Positions 1 to 8,079 are shown, counted from the stretch's first letter. The stretch is 8,356 nt of DNA from Oxalobacteraceae bacterium (GCA_947453015.1 CANGFL010000047.1:1-8356), one strand, 5' to 3'. Translations and numbers: made by a program. Notes: generated by a model not told the origin, from the letters alone.

Positions 1-581
1 TCCGACACCGCACTCGTCAGCGCAAGATCAAATCCTGATCGGGTACCGTCGCGATCCATGCTGGTTAAGAGAATTTCACCTGCGCCTAAGGCCTGCATTT
101 TGCACGCCCATTCAACGGCATCAAGACCAGTCGCCTTACGCCCACCGTGGGTAAACACCTCCCAGTGACCGGCCTGACTGCGCTTGGCATCAATCGCCAC
201 GACTATGCACTGCGAGCCATATTTTTTCGCGGCGTCCTGAACCAGCTGGGGATTCGTAACCGCCGAAGTGTTGATGCTGACTTTATCTGCGCCCGCATTG
301 AGCAATCGTCGCACGTCATCGACGACGCGCACACCACCACCAACGGTAAGCGGAATAAATACTTGAGAGGCTACTGCTTCGATGATGTGGAGTATTAAAT
401 CTCGGTCATCAGATGACGCGGTGATATCCAAAAAGGTGATTTCGTCGGCGCCCTGCTCGTCATAGCGACGCGCAATCTCGACCGGATCACCCGCATCGCG
501 CAGTTCAACGAAATTCACACCCTTGACCACCCGCCCGGCGGTCACGTCCAAGCAGGGGATGATTCGTTTTGCTAGGGTCAT
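1..581 (-). CDS. hisF: Imidazole glycerol phosphate synthase, cyclase subunit HisF (partial, C-terminus beyond window)
   Basis: HisF uses ammonia delivered by HisH to turn PRFAR into imidazole glycerol phosphate and AICAR, a cytoplasmic step linking histidine to purine synthesis. My own translation from the ATG gives 193 codons before the window edge. The family is about 255 residues, so roughly the last quarter of the (beta-alpha)8 barrel is missing, including the final phosphate-binding strands. The protein opens with [13 protein letters not shown], and D12 matches the family's first catalytic aspartate. The second is D131 in AIDAK. The GGGVR phosphate-loop motif is at residues 81-85, and SMDRDGT is at 174-180. 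The ATG lies one base after the hisA stop (TAA-G-ATG), and the purine-rich end of hisA (GAAGAAGAC) probably serves as its ribosome binding site. The reading frame is open throughout. The cut is a window boundary, not a mutation. Confidence 0.97.
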   Translation of the reverse strand, partial: MTLAKRIIPCLDVTAGRVVKGVNFVELRDAGDPVEIARRYDEQGADEITFLDITASSDDRDLILHIIEAVASQVFIPLTVGGGVRVVDDVRRLLNAGADKVSINTSAVTNPQLVQDAAKKYGSQCIVVAIDAKRSQAGHWEVFTHGGRKATGLDAVEWACKMQALGAGEILLTSMDRDGTRSGFDLALTSAVS

Positions 582-582
582 C

Positions 583-1365
583 TTAGTCTTCTTCGCCGAT
601 CTCGCCGGTGAGAAGATCAGCACGGTCTTGCGCCTTTTGCAGATCAAGCGTTCCTTCGTAAATCGAACGGCCACAAATCACGCCCTCGATACCTTCATCC
701 TGAACGGCGCACAGCGCTTCGACATCCTTGATGTCGTGCACACCACCCGAGGCAATCACGGGAATGGTCATGCTCTGGGCAAGCTTGACTGTTGCCTCAA
801 TATTCACGCCCTTCATCATGCCGTCGCGGCCAATGTCGGTGTAGACAATCGCCTCACAGCCATAGTCTTCAAATTTTTTCGCCAGGTCGATCACTTCGTG
901 ACCGGATAATTTACTCCAACCGTCGGTCGCCACTTTTCCATCTTTCGCATCCAGCCCGACGATGATCTGGCCTGGAAAGGCGCTACAGGCATCGTGTAAA
1001 AAACCGGGGTTTTTCACGGCGGCGGTGCCAATGATGATGTATGAAAGACCGCCGTCGAGATAGCGTTCGATCGTGTCCAAGTCGCGGATACCGCCACCGA
1101 GTTGCACGGGAATTTCGTCAATGCCGTGCTCATCAGCGTAGTCACGAACGGTGGCAATAATGGCTTTGATCGCGGGCTCGTTTTTGGGCTTGCCCGCAAA
1201 CGCTCCATTCAAATCCACCAGATGCAGGCGTCGAGCACCCTGCTGTAACCAGTGGCGCGCCATATCGGCTGGGTTTTCGGAGAATACGGTGACCTGGTCC
1301 ATATCGCCTTGTTTGAGGCGAACGCACTGGCCGTCCTTGAGATCGATTGCGGGTATGAGCAGCAT
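583..1365 (-). CDS. hisA: ProFAR isomerase HisA
   Basis: HisA converts ProFAR to PRFAR by an Amadori rearrangement, producing the substrate of the HisH-HisF synthase encoded on either side. The 260-residue product starts with [12 protein letters not shown], in which D8 is the expected general base. Other visible motifs are GGGIR at 90-94, the second catalytic aspartate D139 in [15 protein letters not shown] at 176-182 and the phosphate-binding ASGGV at 205-209. This is the paired half-barrel pattern shared with HisF. The length is about 10 residues above the usual 240-250, because of an acidic tail ending GEIGEED. That tail also supplies the purine-rich sequence just before hisF. The ATG is fixed by the canonical N-terminus, although no good Shine-Dalgarno sequence precedes it and the gap to hisH is 62 bp. 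TrpF-like or PriA dual activity is not suggested, given the ordinary his context. Confidence 0.97.
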   Translation of the reverse strand: MLLIPAIDLKDGQCVRLKQGDMDQVTVFSENPADMARHWLQQGARRLHLVDLNGAFAGKPKNEPAIKAIIATVRDYADEHGIDEIPVQLGGGIRDLDTIERYLDGGLSYIIIGTAAVKNPGFLHDACSAFPGQIIVGLDAKDGKVATDGWSKLSGHEVIDLAKKFEDYGCEAIVYTDIGRDGMMKGVNIEATVKLAQSMTIPVIASGGVHDIKDVEALCAVQDEGIEGVICGRSIYEGTLDLQKAQDRADLLTGEIGEED

Positions 1366-1427
1366 GGCTACTGTGGGATCACTGAGAGGATGGTTGGGTT
1401 AGTGAGATCAGCGTTAGTCGCTGCGGC
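1366..1427 (-). other. 62-bp hisH-hisA gap with a small inverted repeat
   Basis: This is the longest gap inside the his cluster. Read on the minus strand it contains CAGCG-ACTAA-CGCTG, a perfect 5-bp stem with a 5-base loop, at 1409-1423. No T-run follows the stem, so it does not look like an intrinsic terminator. No AGGAGG-like sequence precedes the hisA ATG; the last bases are CCCACAGTAGCC. I found no convincing promoter or small ORF. The stem is short enough to be chance, and any role in mRNA processing or hisA translation is speculation. Confidence 0.3.
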
Positions 1428-2066
1428 TCAGGGATTCCAATGTACAAAATTTTTATAAAGCTGCAAACCAGCAGACGCACTTTTTTCAGGGTGAAACTGG
1501 GTGGCAAAAATATTATCTCTTCCTGCAGCGCAGCAAAATGGCAAACCATAAACAGTTTCGCCCAGCGCGTGATCCATTTGGTCGGGAACCGCATAATAAC
1601 TGTGCACGAAATAAAAATAACTACCATCGGCGACTCCATCCCAGATCGGATGGGATTTACGTTGCCGAACTTGATTCCAGCCCATCTGCGGCACTTTGAA
1701 CCTGGAACCATCCGGTTGAATCTGGCCGTCTAGCTGAAACTTCACCACTTTACCGGGTAATAGCCCCAGACAGCGGGCATCGCCTTCTTCGCTGGAATCG
1801 AACAGCATCTGCTCACCGACGCACACCCCAAACAAGGGCTTATTCTGCACGGCCTCCATTAGCGCCTCAAGCAGACCCGATGCGCGTAATGATTGCATAC
1901 AATCCGGCATCGCTCCCTGCCCCGGCAAGACAATGCGATCTGCAGCGCGAATCGCATCCGCCTCAGCAGACACCGTCACTTCAGCCTCTGGCGCGACATG
2001 CATCAGCGCCTGCGCTACCGAACGCAGATTGCCCATGCCGTAATCAACCACCACAATCTTATTCAT
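1428..2066 (-). CDS. hisH: Imidazole glycerol phosphate synthase, glutamine amidotransferase subunit HisH
   Basis: HisH hydrolyses glutamine and channels the ammonia through the HisF barrel. Counting from the chosen ATG, the protein has 212 residues and is a class I amidotransferase. It begins [16 protein letters not shown]. The oxyanion-strand motif LPGQGAM is at 47-53. The nucleophile is C82 in [10 protein letters not shown], and the partner residues H192 and E194 lie in QFHPEKS, so the triad is complete. VPQMGW at 125-130 is typical of HisH. The frame stays open 27 bases further upstream to a TTG (2093), which would add nine residues. The ATG is preferred because it gives the standard N-terminus and the TTG falls inside a GGCC-TTTT-GGCC repeat. 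No strong Shine-Dalgarno sequence is visible before either start. The overall character of the protein resembles betaproteobacterial HisH. Confidence 0.96.
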   Translation of the reverse strand: MNKIVVVDYGMGNLRSVAQALMHVAPEAEVTVSAEADAIRAADRIVLPGQGAMPDCMQSLRASGLLEALMEAVQNKPLFGVCVGEQMLFDSSEEGDARCLGLLPGKVVKFQLDGQIQPDGSRFKVPQMGWNQVRQRKSHPIWDGVADGSYFYFVHSYYAVPDQMDHALGETVYGLPFCCAAGRDNIFATQFHPEKSASAGLQLYKNFVHWNP

Positions 2067-2114
2067 GAAATCGCTTAATGCTTGCGCGGCCAAAAGGCCC
2101 GGCGAACAACGTGT
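2067..2114 (-). other. 48-bp hisB-hisH gap with a GGCC-loop-GGCC repeat
   Basis: The minus strand of this gap carries GGCC-TTTT-GGCC at 2088-2099, a 4-bp all-G/C stem with a four-base loop, about 20 bases before the hisH ATG. The T residues are in the loop and not after the stem, so this is not a normal intrinsic terminator. No clear promoter or ribosome binding site is visible. From memory, several Burkholderiales carry a marC-like membrane protein gene between hisB and hisH. Here there is no room for one, and I see no remnant. Confidence 0.3.
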
Positions 2115-2705
2115 TTAGAGGCTGCCCTTGGTGGAGGGAATGGTTCCAGCGGCGCGTGAATCAAGCTCAGCGGCCATACGCAATGCACGGCCAAAAGCCT
2201 TGAATACGGTTTCACACTGATGATGCGCGTTCTCTCCGCGCAAATTATCAATGTGCAGCGTCACCAGCGCATGGTTGACGAAGCCCTGAAAAAATTCATG
2301 CGTGAGGTCGACATCAAAGCTACCAATCATAGAACGCTTGAATGGAACGTGAAATTCCAAACCGGGACGACCCGAAAAATCAATCACCACACGTGACAAG
2401 GCTTCATCTAACGGCACATAAGCATGTCCATAGCGACGAATACCTTTTTTGTCGCCCATCGCTTTCGCAAACGCTTGACCGAGAGTGATACCCACATCTT
2501 CCACCGTGTGGTGGGCATCAATGTGCAAGTCACCGTTGGCACTGATATCGAGATCGATCAAACCATGGCGCGCAATCTGATCAAGCATATGATCGAGAAA
2601 AGGCACACCCGTGTTGAGTTTTTGCTGACCGGTACCATCGATATTAATGGCCACCCGAATCTGGGTTTCGTTGGTATCGCGAACCACTTCTGCTGTACGT
2701 GCCAT
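2115..2705 (-). CDS. hisB: Imidazoleglycerol-phosphate dehydratase HisB (monofunctional)
   Basis: This enzyme dehydrates imidazole glycerol phosphate to imidazole acetol phosphate using a di-manganese centre, and its product feeds the transaminase HisC. The 196-residue protein matches the monofunctional dehydratase length, with no N-terminal HAD phosphatase domain like that of E. coli HisB. Histidinol-phosphate phosphatase must therefore be encoded elsewhere. The two metal-ligand repeats are evident: [10 protein letters not shown] at 61-70 (H65, H66, E69) and NAHHQCET at 159-166 (H161, H162, E165). FLDHM at 36-40 and the tail GTIPSTKG are also family-typical. The ATG gives the usual MARTAEV start. 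It sits 13 bp after the hisC stop with no recognisable Shine-Dalgarno sequence, so its translation may rely on reinitiation after hisC. Confidence 0.97.
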   Translation of the reverse strand: MARTAEVVRDTNETQIRVAINIDGTGQQKLNTGVPFLDHMLDQIARHGLIDLDISANGDLHIDAHHTVEDVGITLGQAFAKAMGDKKGIRRYGHAYVPLDEALSRVVIDFSGRPGLEFHVPFKRSMIGSFDVDLTHEFFQGFVNHALVTLHIDNLRGENAHHQCETVFKAFGRALRMAAELDSRAAGTIPSTKGSL

Positions 2706-2718
2706 GGCTAGAGTAATG

Positions 2719-3807
2719 TCAGGAATTCAGGCTAGATTTAAGGGCCGCCAGAAAGACGGCGTTCTCGGCTGGCGTGCTCACGGTCACCCGTAAGCAGTTA
2801 TCGAGTAAAGAATGCATTTTACCGACATTTTTTACCAACACCTTTTGTGCCAGCAGACGCTCGAAAATCTGGGTGCCAGTGACACCCTGTTTAGCAACTC
2901 GGAAAAGAATGAAATTCGCCGCTGAAGGAAACGCCTCAACTCCATCTATCTCAGAAAAACTAGATAGCATCACCTCTCGCTCAGCGCGAATCGCGGATGC
3001 CTGCGCATCCAACACGTCGGTATGATCGAGCATAAATCCTGCTGTGACTTCGGTCAGCACATTCACGTTGTAGGGCGGACGAACTTTATCGAATTCATTT
3101 AATAGTGCCTGCGAAGCGGACATATACCCAAGTCGTATGCCTGCTAAGCCTAACTTTGAGACGGTACGCATAACGATTAAATTGTCGAACTCAGGTAACT
3201 TCGACATAAAGCTATCGCCAGCGAACGGTTGATACGCTTCGTCAACGATCACCAATCCAGCGTCACCCACTGCGCGAATAATCTCCAGCATGGCTTGCGC
3301 ATCAAACAAATTACCCGTCGGGTTATTCGGATAAGCCAGATACGTAATCGCCGGGCGATGCTCACGAATAGCAGCGAGCATCGCTGGCAGATCGAGAGTG
3401 AGATCTTTTTTCAGCGGTACACCAACGAATTCTAAACCAGCGAATTGCGCTGACATGGCGTACATCACAAAACCAGGGATTGGCGCCAGTACTTTTGCGC
3501 CCGGTTTTGCGCACGCGACCGACACGATACTGATTAATTCATCTGAGCCATTACCTAACACCACATCCCAACCAGCAGGCACACCCTGCTTGGCACAAAT
3601 AGCTGCTTTTAATTTTGCGTAAGTTGGCACAGGATAGCGATTCAACGCGGCTGATCCCAATCGACGACCCAACTCCTGTTGCAACTCAGGCGTTAGCGTG
3701 TAGGGATTTTCCATCGCATCGAGCTTCACAAAACCAGAGGCATCGGGCACGTGATAGGCGGAGAGTGCGCGCACATCGGCGCGAATAATATTTTGGCTAA
3801 CAGTCAT
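2719..3807 (-). CDS. hisC: Histidinol-phosphate aminotransferase HisC
   Basis: HisC is a PLP-dependent fold-type I transaminase that uses glutamate to convert imidazole acetol phosphate to histidinol phosphate. The protein has 362 residues, within the normal range of about 350-370. The N-terminal part has LDAMENPY (29-36), as in HisC proteins. Cofactor-site motifs are GNGSDE (85-90), YPNNPTG (159-165) with N162, the VDEAY stretch with D189 and Y192, and the Schiff-base lysine K218 in [14 protein letters not shown], followed by R225. Near the C-terminus, [11 protein letters not shown] contains the expected substrate-carboxylate arginine. The start lies 6 bp after the hisD stop. The upstream sequence is not a strong ribosome binding site, consistent with translational coupling. 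Some HisC paralogues act on aromatic amino acids, but the position between hisD and hisB supports the histidine role. Confidence 0.97.
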   Translation of the reverse strand: MTVSQNIIRADVRALSAYHVPDASGFVKLDAMENPYTLTPELQQELGRRLGSAALNRYPVPTYAKLKAAICAKQGVPAGWDVVLGNGSDELISIVSVACAKPGAKVLAPIPGFVMYAMSAQFAGLEFVGVPLKKDLTLDLPAMLAAIREHRPAITYLAYPNNPTGNLFDAQAMLEIIRAVGDAGLVIVDEAYQPFAGDSFMSKLPEFDNLIVMRTVSKLGLAGIRLGYMSASQALLNEFDKVRPPYNVNVLTEVTAGFMLDHTDVLDAQASAIRAEREVMLSSFSEIDGVEAFPSAANFILFRVAKQGVTGTQIFERLLAQKVLVKNVGKMHSLLDNCLRVTVSTPAENAVFLAALKSSLNS

Positions 3808-3813
3808 GTGAAT

Positions 3814-5127
3814 TCATTTCAGCCGAAGTTCGGCAGAGCGTGCGTGGGCTGGCAAACCTTCGCCATAGGCGAGTTCGGCCGCAATAACGCCTAAGGTCTG
3901 TGCACCGGATTGACTCACATGAATAATCGATGAGCGCTTTTGAAAATCATACACACCGAGTGGTGATGAAAAACGTGCAGTTCGCGAGGTTGGCAGCACA
4001 TGATTCGGTCCAGCGCAATAATCACCGAGCGACTCTGATGAAAATTTACCTAAAAACATAGCGCCTGCATGACGAATTTTGTCGGCCCATTGCTGTGGCT
4101 GCTCAGCCGAAATTTCTAAGTGTTCAGCCGCGATCGTATTGGCGATGTCGCAGGCTTCATTCATATCACGCACTTTAACCAAAGCACCTCGATTAGTGAG
4201 TGACACGCGAATTACATCGCGCCTGGGCATATCCGCCAACAGCTTATTCACACTAGCTTGCACGCGCGCCAAATAATCAGCATCGGGACACACGAGTATG
4301 GATTGCGCCAACTCATCATGCTCAGCTTGCGAGAACAAATCCATCGCCACCCAATCAGGGTCGGTACTACCATCGGCGAGAATCAAAATTTCAGACGGCC
4401 CGGCAATCATATCGATGCCAACTACACCAAACACACGACGCTTTGCAGCTGCCACATAAGCGTTACCCGGACCAACGATTTTATCGACCTGCGGTATGGT
4501 CGCTGTGCCATAGGCCAGCGCGGCAACAGCCTGCGCTCCACCAATCGTGAACACGCGATCGACTCCAGCGATTTCCGCTGCGGCTAGCACTAAGGAATTT
4601 TTTACGCCATCAGGTGTAGGTACCACCATGATGACTTCGCCCACGCCAGCCACTTTCGCAGGAATTGCATTCATCAACACCGATGATGGATAAGCCGCCT
4701 TACCACCGGGGACATAAATACCCACCTTGTCGAGCGCTGTGACTTTTTGACCCAACACTGTGCCATCGGCTTCGGTGAAAAGAAATCCATCCGAACCGCA
4801 TTCTTTTTTTTGCCGCTCATGATAAGCGCGCACTCTATCGGCCGCCTGCTGCAACGCTTGACGACGTGCTTCGGGCAACCCAGCTAACGCTGCTTGTCTT
4901 TCAGCACGCGGGATTTCAAGTGCCTGAATGCTTGAAGCGTTGAGTCGATCAAATTTATTGGTGTAGTCAAGTAAAGCGGCATCACCCCGTTGCCGAACTT
5001 GGGCAATGATGTCGGCAGCGACGCGATCAATCGCCTCATCTTCAGACGCTTCAAAGGCCAACACAGCCATCAGCTTCGGGTGGAAATCGCGCTCAGTAGA
5101 ATCAAGTTGACGTATAACGACGGACAT
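3814..5127 (-). CDS. hisD: Histidinol dehydrogenase HisD
   Basis: HisD is a zinc enzyme that oxidises histidinol in two NAD-dependent steps, through histidinal, to histidine, the end of the pathway. The 437-residue length matches the family. Zinc ligands visible from the family pattern are Q267 and H270 (FSQAEHDE), D369 ([14 protein letters not shown]) and H428 ([10 protein letters not shown]). The catalytic pair E335-H336 is in [22 protein letters not shown] (137-151) and IVGPGNAYV (217-225) are the NAD and substrate-site signatures. The ATG follows the hisG stop by 3 bp (TAA-TTT-ATG) with only a weak purine stretch upstream, so coupling to hisG translation is likely. There is no internal stop or frameshift. 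The N-terminal residues ([11 protein letters not shown]) fit the family, so no alternative start is needed. Confidence 0.98.
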   Translation of the reverse strand: MSVVIRQLDSTERDFHPKLMAVLAFEASEDEAIDRVAADIIAQVRQRGDAALLDYTNKFDRLNASSIQALEIPRAERQAALAGLPEARRQALQQAADRVRAYHERQKKECGSDGFLFTEADGTVLGQKVTALDKVGIYVPGGKAAYPSSVLMNAIPAKVAGVGEVIMVVPTPDGVKNSLVLAAAEIAGVDRVFTIGGAQAVAALAYGTATIPQVDKIVGPGNAYVAAAKRRVFGVVGIDMIAGPSEILILADGSTDPDWVAMDLFSQAEHDELAQSILVCPDADYLARVQASVNKLLADMPRRDVIRVSLTNRGALVKVRDMNEACDIANTIAAEHLEISAEQPQQWADKIRHAGAMFLGKFSSESLGDYCAGPNHVLPTSRTARFSSPLGVYDFQKRSSIIHVSQSGAQTLGVIAAELAYGEGLPAHARSAELRLK

Positions 5128-5130
5128 AAA

Positions 5131-5787
5131 TTATTTTTCGCTACGTGATGCACGATCAAACGCATCAATGATCGACTGCAGTTTTTCTCGTTTAAGTTTT
5201 AACGCGGCTCGGTTGACAACTAAGCGTGCGGAGATGTCCATGATGTGCTCAACCTCAACCAAGTTATTCGCACGCAAGGTACTGCCGGTCGACACTAAAT
5301 CAACAATCGCATCCGACAAACCTACCAAAGGGCCTAACTCCATCGAGCCATACAGCTTGATCAAATCAACGTGCACGCCTTTTTCTGCAAAATGTTCGCG
5401 TGCGACTTGAACATACTTAGTCGCCACTCGCAAACGCGCACCCTGGCGCACGGCATTGGCATAATCAAAACCCGAATGCACGGCTACTGACATTCGGCAT
5501 TTAGCGATATGTAAATCAATCGGCTGGTACAAGCCTTCACCGCCATGTTCTAGCAGCACGTCTTTGCCAGCAACACCAAAATCAGCAGCGCCGTATTGCA
5601 CATAGGTAGGCACATCTGAGGCACGCACGATCACCACGCGTATCTGCGGATCGCTGGTCGGCAAAATTAATTTGCGAGATTTTTCTGGATCTTCAGTCAC
5701 CTCAATGCCAGCTGCTTTAAGCAAAGGCAGGGTCTCTTCAAAGATGCGCCCCTTAGAAAGCGCGAGTGTGATGGTCTGATCCGTCAT
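5131..5787 (-). CDS. hisG: ATP phosphoribosyltransferase, short-form catalytic subunit HisG
   Basis: HisG joins ATP and PRPP to form phosphoribosyl-ATP, the committed and normally feedback-inhibited step of histidine synthesis. The product has 218 residues, the length of the short form, which ends after the two catalytic lobes and lacks the C-terminal ACT-like histidine-binding domain of the roughly 300-residue long form. Visible motifs are the N-terminal [12 protein letters not shown] (8-19), [14 protein letters not shown] (65-78) and the PRPP-binding loop DLVSTGSTL (163-171). Short HisG proteins are active as a complex with HisZ, a tRNA-synthetase-like regulatory subunit, which is not encoded in this window. 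The ATG overlaps the murA stop by four bases (ATGA), with AGAG about six bases upstream as a possible binding site. The frame ends in a normal stop, so this is not a truncation. Confidence 0.97.
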   Translation of the reverse strand: MTDQTITLALSKGRIFEETLPLLKAAGIEVTEDPEKSRKLILPTSDPQIRVVIVRASDVPTYVQYGAADFGVAGKDVLLEHGGEGLYQPIDLHIAKCRMSVAVHSGFDYANAVRQGARLRVATKYVQVAREHFAEKGVHVDLIKLYGSMELGPLVGLSDAIVDLVSTGSTLRANNLVEVEHIMDISARLVVNRAALKLKREKLQSIIDAFDRASRSEK

Positions 5788-7034
5788 TTGATTCTCTGTA
5801 TGTCTGCACCTACGGCTGATAGCTTGGCTTCCATCCTATCGTAACCACGATCCAGATGGTAAATGCGATCGACCAATGTCTGCCCTTCGGCAGCTAGACC
5901 GGCAATAACCAATGAAGCAGACGCTCGTAAATCGGTTGCCATCACCGGCGCTCCAACCAATCTCGGTACACCATTGATGATGGCCGTATGTCCATCGATA
6001 TCAATTAACGCGCCCAGACGGTTGAGTTCCTGAACATGCATGTAACGGTTTTCGAAAATAGTCTCGGTGACTCGACTCGTGCCTTCGGCTACACAGTTAA
6101 GCGCCATAACCTGGGCTTGCATATCGGTGGGAAATCCGGGGTATTCGGTAGTGCGGAAATTGACGGCTTTGGGTCGACTCGACATTTGAACCCGAATCCA
6201 ATCGTCGCCATTCGTCATAACGACACCCGCCTCGCGCAATTTATCAACGACTGCGTCCAGCAAATCGGCGCGCGTATGTCTGAGTGTTACATCACCACCG
6301 GCCGCAGCGACCGCGCACAAAAAAGTACCTGTCTCAATACGGTCTGCAATCACAGCATGTGATGCACCATGCAAAGCTGGAACGCCCATCACACGCAAGC
6401 AATCCGTTCCTATACCTTCAATGCGCGCTCCCATCGCAACCAACAAATTAGCTAAATCAGTGACCTCAGGTTCACGCGCTGCGTTTTCAAGTACGGTTTC
6501 ACCTTCAGCAAGGGTGGCAGCCATTAGCAAGTTTTCGGTGCCAGTGACGGTGATCATGTCAGTGACTATGCGCGTGCCTTTGAGCTTTTTTGCGCGCGCA
6601 TGAATGTAACCAGCTTCGATGCGAATCTCCGCACCCATCGCCTGCAAGCCTTTGATGTGCTGATCAACGGGTCGCGAACCAATCGCGCACCCACCTGGCA
6701 AAGAGACCTTAGCTTCGCCAAAGCGTGCCAGCAGCGGGCCCAATACAAGAATCGATGCGCGCATCGTCTTGACCATTTCGTAGGGTGCCTCGAGACGATT
6801 GATATCGCGACCACACAACTCCGTCACGCCCTCTTTCGCCTGAACTGATAATCCCATCTGCACTAGCAGCTTCTGCATAGTGGCGACGTCTTGCAACTTG
6901 GGCACATTCGATAACGCCAGCGTATCAGCCGTCAGCAAACCCGCGCACAAAATAGGCAATGCGGCATTCTTTGCACCAGAAACGGTAATCTCGCCTGAGA
7001 GGCGCTTACCTCCGGTAATAACAAGTTTGTCCAT
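5784..7034 (-). CDS. murA: UDP-N-acetylglucosamine 1-carboxyvinyltransferase MurA
   Basis: MurA transfers enolpyruvate from PEP to UDP-GlcNAc, the first committed step of peptidoglycan synthesis in the cytoplasm and the target of fosfomycin. The 416-residue protein is full length for the family (about 418-420). K22 and N23 lie in [12 protein letters not shown]92 in [10 protein letters not shown], and the catalytic cysteine C116 in [14 protein letters not shown]304 in FPTDMQAQ matches the general base (D305 in E. coli), and R396 is in HLDRGYDR. Having cysteine rather than aspartate at 116 predicts ordinary fosfomycin sensitivity of the enzyme. The start shares one base with the bolA-like stop (TAATG), with GGAAGAG upstream as a distant possible ribosome binding site. 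The 3' end overlaps hisG by ATGA. A bolA-like gene next to murA also occurs in E. coli (ibaG-murA). Confidence 0.98.
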   Translation of the reverse strand: MDKLVITGGKRLSGEITVSGAKNAALPILCAGLLTADTLALSNVPKLQDVATMQKLLVQMGLSVQAKEGVTELCGRDINRLEAPYEMVKTMRASILVLGPLLARFGEAKVSLPGGCAIGSRPVDQHIKGLQAMGAEIRIEAGYIHARAKKLKGTRIVTDMITVTGTENLLMAATLAEGETVLENAAREPEVTDLANLLVAMGARIEGIGTDCLRVMGVPALHGASHAVIADRIETGTFLCAVAAAGGDVTLRHTRADLLDAVVDKLREAGVVMTNGDDWIRVQMSSRPKAVNFRTTEYPGFPTDMQAQVMALNCVAEGTSRVTETIFENRYMHVQELNRLGALIDIDGHTAIINGVPRLVGAPVMATDLRASASLVIAGLAAEGQTLVDRIYHLDRGYDRMEAKLSAVGADIQRIK

Positions 7035-7270
7035 TACGACTGATGCTCTTCCGGTGTCAGAGTTTTCATAGACAGCGCGTGGATCTCTTCGCGCATACGG
7101 TCACCCAGTGCTGCGTATACCAGTTGATGACGCTGAATCAATCGCTTGCCAGCAAATGCGGGCGATACGATCAACGCAGTGAAATGCTGACCGTCACCAT
7201 CGACTTCTAAATACGTACATTCAAGTCCATTGGCGATGTAATCTTTAATTCGTTCAGGTGTAGGCAACAC
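7034..7270 (-). CDS. BolA/IbaG-family protein
   Basis: This is a 78-residue single-domain BolA-family protein, closest in context and size to IbaG (YrbA). Family members are small KH-like-fold proteins that pair with monothiol glutaredoxins around [2Fe-2S] clusters and take part in iron and stress responses. What this one does is inferred only. Visible features are GDGQHF at 25-30 (H29), [14 protein letters not shown] at 39-52 with the conserved histidine H48, and a C-terminal [13 protein letters not shown] matching the final strand. C18 is an additional potential ligand, not a family hallmark. The start is GTG, supported by AAGG six bases upstream; there is no in-frame ATG upstream in the gap. 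It overlaps murA by one base (TAATG). Its position directly before murA matches the E. coli ibaG-murA arrangement, so IbaG is the likeliest identity over BolA proper. Confidence 0.93.
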   Translation of the reverse strand: MLPTPERIKDYIANGLECTYLEVDGDGQHFTALIVSPAFAGKRLIQRHQLVYAALGDRMREEIHALSMKTLTPEEHQS

Positions 7271-7276
7271 GATGTA

Positions 7277-7280
7277 CCTT
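7277..7280 (-). promoter_or_regulatory. Ribosome binding site deciding the GTG start of the bolA-like gene
   Basis: The minus strand reads ACAAAGGTACATC-GTG. AAGG sits six bases before the GTG and is one of the clearer Shine-Dalgarno-like sequences in the window. It supports the GTG at 7270 over the TTG codon that follows it directly. Confidence 0.55.
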
Positions 7281-7287
7281 TGTAAAA

Positions 7288-7316
7288 ATTTGAGCTAAAT
7301 TTATTTTTAGCGGCAA
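7288..7316 (-). promoter_or_regulatory. Candidate sigma-70-like promoter for the bolA-like gene, murA and possibly the his genes
   Basis: On the minus strand, TTGCCG (7311-7316, four of six matches to TTGACA) is followed by exactly 17 bp and then TCAAAT (7288-7293, four of six matches to TATAAT). Transcription would begin about 10 bases before the AAGG/GTG start. The gap is strikingly AT-rich compared with the flanking genes, and it is the only non-coding stretch upstream of murA in the window. The match is imperfect, and AT-rich DNA produces such matches by chance. Confidence 0.3.
7294..7311 (-). repeat. Inverted repeat in the exporter/bolA-like gap
   Basis: GCTAAA-AATAAA-TTTAGC forms a perfect 6-bp stem with a 6-base loop on the minus strand. 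It lies 12 bases after the permease stop and occupies the spacer of the candidate promoter. A run of five T follows about five bases later, so a weak terminator for the exporter pair is possible. With only two G/C pairs the stem would be unstable in RNA. An operator for an unknown regulator is the other reading. Nothing in the sequence decides between these. Confidence 0.3.
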
Positions 7317-7323
7317 CTACAGC

Positions 7324-8079
7324 TCAATGCCGTAATTTATAACCGCGCTTGAGCAGTCTCACTGCAATCCCAGCTAATACGGCAAAAAATACGGATACGA
7401 TTAATAAGCTAGTCGCTGGCGGCACATCAGAATGACCAAAGAAACCGTAGCGGAAGCCATCAATCATATAAAAAAATGGATTGGCATGCGAAACAGCGAG
7501 CCAAAACGGGGGCAGCGAGTGTACTGAGTAAAAAACACCCGCTAAAAATGTCGCCGGCACAATCAAGAAATTTTGAAATGCAGCGAGCTGATCAAATTTC
7601 TCTGCCCAGATTCCAGCTAACAAACCCATCGTACCCAAGATGGCGGCGCCAATCAGCGCAAATAAAATTATCCAAAGCGGCGCAACGAACGAGAGCTTGG
7701 CAAACCAGACCGTGATAAAAAAAACACCCGCTCCCACTGCCAGACCGCGAACCATCGCTGCTAAAACATAGGCTCCAAACATTTCCCAATGAGAGAGCGG
7801 CGCGAGCAAAACAAACACCAGGTTGCCCGTGATCTTAGATTGAATTAATGAAGAGGATGAATTTGCAAACGCATTTTGCAGCACACTCATCATCACTAAT
7901 CCCGGCACCAGAAAAGCGGTGTACGACACACCCGGGAAAACCTGCACATGCTCTTCCAGTACATGACCAAAGATGAGCAAGTACAGCATCGCTGTGACGA
8001 TAGGCGCGGTCAGCGTTTGAGTCGCCACCTTCCAAAAGCGCAGCAATTCTTTACGAAATAAGGTCTGAAATCCGGTCAT
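7324..8079 (-). CDS. ABC-2 type exporter permease (YadH-like)
   Basis: This is an inner-membrane subunit of an ABC-2 family exporter. The 251-residue protein has a short cytoplasmic, basic N-terminal stretch (FRKELLRFWK) and six hydrophobic segments, at roughly 22-40, 52-72, 104-126, 133-157, 167-186 and 223-243. The ABC-2 signature lies between segments five and six: AGVFYSVHSLPPFW at 180-193, then ANPFFYMIDGFRYGFFG at 199-215, a pattern strongly reminiscent of E. coli YadH. The cytoplasmic tail is basic (LLKRGYKLRH). It overlaps the upstream ATPase gene by ATGA and is followed by a 53-bp gap before the bolA-like gene, so the two exporter genes form a translationally coupled pair. The substrate cannot be told from sequence. 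From memory, such pairs neighbour mla-type lipid transport genes in betaproteobacteria, which would lie to the right of this window. Confidence 0.93.
   Translation of the reverse strand: MTGFQTLFRKELLRFWKVATQTLTAPIVTAMLYLLIFGHVLEEHVQVFPGVSYTAFLVPGLVMMSVLQNAFANSSSSLIQSKITGNLVFVLLAPLSHWEMFGAYVLAAMVRGLAVGAGVFFITVWFAKLSFVAPLWIILFALIGAAILGTMGLLAGIWAEKFDQLAAFQNFLIVPATFLAGVFYSVHSLPPFWLAVSHANPFFYMIDGFRYGFFGHSDVPPATSLLIVSVFFAVLAGIAVRLLKRGYKLRH

Noticed and set aside
523..909. 128-codon plus-strand ORF opposite hisA/hisF
   Set aside because: It lies antisense to clearly conserved his genes and its translation resembles no family. It is a shadow frame of the hisA and hisF codons.
1379..1733. Overlapping ORFs on both strands across the hisH 3' end and the hisH-hisA gap
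   Set aside because: Both lie almost wholly within hisH in other frames. HisH motifs explain the DNA, and neither ORF fits the 62-bp gap as an independent gene.
2067..2093. TTG at 2093 as the hisH start
   Set aside because: It adds nine residues not typical of HisH, and the TTG sits within a GGCC repeat. The ATG at 2066 gives the canonical [13 protein letters not shown] start.
2088..2099. GGCC-TTTT-GGCC as an intrinsic terminator between hisB and hisH
   Set aside because: The stem is only 4 bp and the T residues form the loop. There is no T-run after the stem.
4258..4587. 109-codon plus-strand ORF inside hisD
   Set aside because: It is wholly antisense to conserved hisD sequence including the zinc-site region, with no supporting start signal or recognisable domain.
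5131..5787. HisG as a truncated or broken gene because it is only 218 residues
   Set aside because: All catalytic motifs are present and the length equals the known short-form HisG. The missing regulatory domain is normal for that subfamily.
6036..6362. 108-codon plus-strand ORF inside murA
   Set aside because: It is antisense to conserved MurA catalytic-domain sequence and has no recognisable protein features.
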